Shown: positions 5,929 to 6,111 of the stretch, in pieces
How the letters are laid out: each line of letters starts with the position of its first letter
How positions within the stretch are numbered: position 1 is the stretch's first letter
DNA from: Sedimentisphaerales bacterium
GTDB lineage: Bacteria; Planctomycetota; Phycisphaerae; Sedimentisphaerales; SG8-4
Reading direction: 5' to 3'
NCBI GenBank assembly: GCA_016932895.1
Contig: JAFGCA010000387.1
Span: 1 to 6,111, forward strand
Length of the DNA stretch: 6,111 bases
The notes under the pieces: model-generated
The model's input: only the letters and a program-made list of their open reading frames with translations
Database searches by the model: none
Told to the model about the DNA's origin: nothing
Translations under genes and position numbers: made by a program

Positions 5929-6111
5929 TCATTGATTGGTCCGCAATTGCCTCGGAGGAGATGGTGAGAGGCGTTGAAAATATGCGTGGAAATCACGGAA
6001 GGCGAGAAGAGGCCGCAGAGTCTTGAGTAATCGACCACGCCCATAGGGCGTGGCATTAGGAAGGCCCGCCCGAGCGGGCCGAGCGCGTCGTGAAGCCCCC
6101 GTTGGGGGCTA
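5929..6111 (+). ncRNA. Candidate structured RNA or RNA leader, cut by window edge; possibly HEARO/IscB omega-RNA-like
   Basis: The region starts at the predicted start site of the TGGACA-TATAAT promoter and runs to the window end. It holds a small hairpin CGTG-GAAAT-CACG (5985-5997). Three perfect GC-rich hairpins follow: CCACGCCC-ATA-GGGCGTGG (6035-6053, 8 bp), GGCCCGC-CCGA-GCGGGCC (6063-6080, 7 bp) and AGCCCCC-GTT-GGGGGCT (6094-6110, 7 bp). The linkers are purine-rich. No U-run follows the first two, so they are not ordinary terminators. I do not see the conserved cores of RNase P RNA, tmRNA, SRP RNA or 6S RNA. A strong promoter, an unpaired 5' segment, a purine-rich core and terminal hairpins leading to an off-window gene resemble HEARO RNAs, which are the omega-RNAs encoded upstream of IscB. 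This is architecture only, since the nuclease gene is not visible. Alternatives are a cis-regulatory leader or another mobile-element RNA. Confidence 0.5.

Noticed and set aside
6035..6110. Three hairpins as tandem minus-strand terminators
   Set aside because: Read on the minus strand, only TTCA, TTCCT or TCGATT follow the stems, with no U-run. The strong plus-strand promoter just upstream fits a plus-strand RNA better.
6035..6110. CRISPR array
   Set aside because: The hairpins differ in sequence and there are no regularly spaced identical repeats.
5929..6111. RNase P RNA, tmRNA, 6S RNA, SRP RNA or a group II intron end
   Set aside because: The conserved cores I know for these RNAs are not visible, and there is no GUGYG-type intron start near the predicted transcription start.

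Overview
The window reads as a GC-rich bacterial chromosome fragment. Its gene mix is a secreted FG-GAP/VCBS protein with repeated 'W-F-E-N-P-G' segments, an exported DUF4038/GH140-type glycosidase, and a lipoprotein with an NlpC/P60-like fold. This suggests Planctomycetota or a relative, but no marker gene is present, so the taxonomy is an inference.

Layout: seven protein genes, all on the minus strand, fill positions 1 to 5445. In transcription order (right to left) they are: an NlpC/P60-like lipoprotein (5445-4747), a two-helix membrane protein with a bacterial PH domain (4687-4145), a YdeI/OmpD-associated family protein (4049-3471), a secreted DUF4038/GH140-like glycoside hydrolase with a C-terminal Collagen_bind_2-like domain (3422-2025), a NUDIX hydrolase (1976-1557), a GNAT acetyltransferase (1550-1008), and an FG-GAP repeat protein cut by the left edge (930-1). 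NUDIX and GNAT are 6 bases apart and clearly co-transcribed. The 48-base gaps on both sides of the glycosidase allow a longer YdeI-glycosidase-NUDIX-GNAT unit. The FG-GAP gene has its own good promoter, whose -35 lies in the end of the GNAT gene. These genes do not form one obvious pathway. They look like envelope and polysaccharide functions (lipoprotein, PH protein, glycosidase, FG-GAP protein) mixed with small housekeeping enzymes.

The right end is different. From 5446 to about 5893 no convincing gene is seen. Then a near-consensus plus-strand sigma-70 promoter (TGGACA, 17 bases, TATAAT) fires toward the window edge into about 180 bases without a substantial ORF. That stretch holds a small GTG..CAC hairpin and three tight GC-rich hairpins in a row (6035-6053, 6063-6080, 6094-6110). 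I read it as the start of a structured non-coding RNA lying upstream of a gene beyond the window. The best guess, by architecture only, is a HEARO/IscB omega-RNA-like element. A structured leader or an unrelated RNA are the main alternatives. This is the most interesting part of the window.
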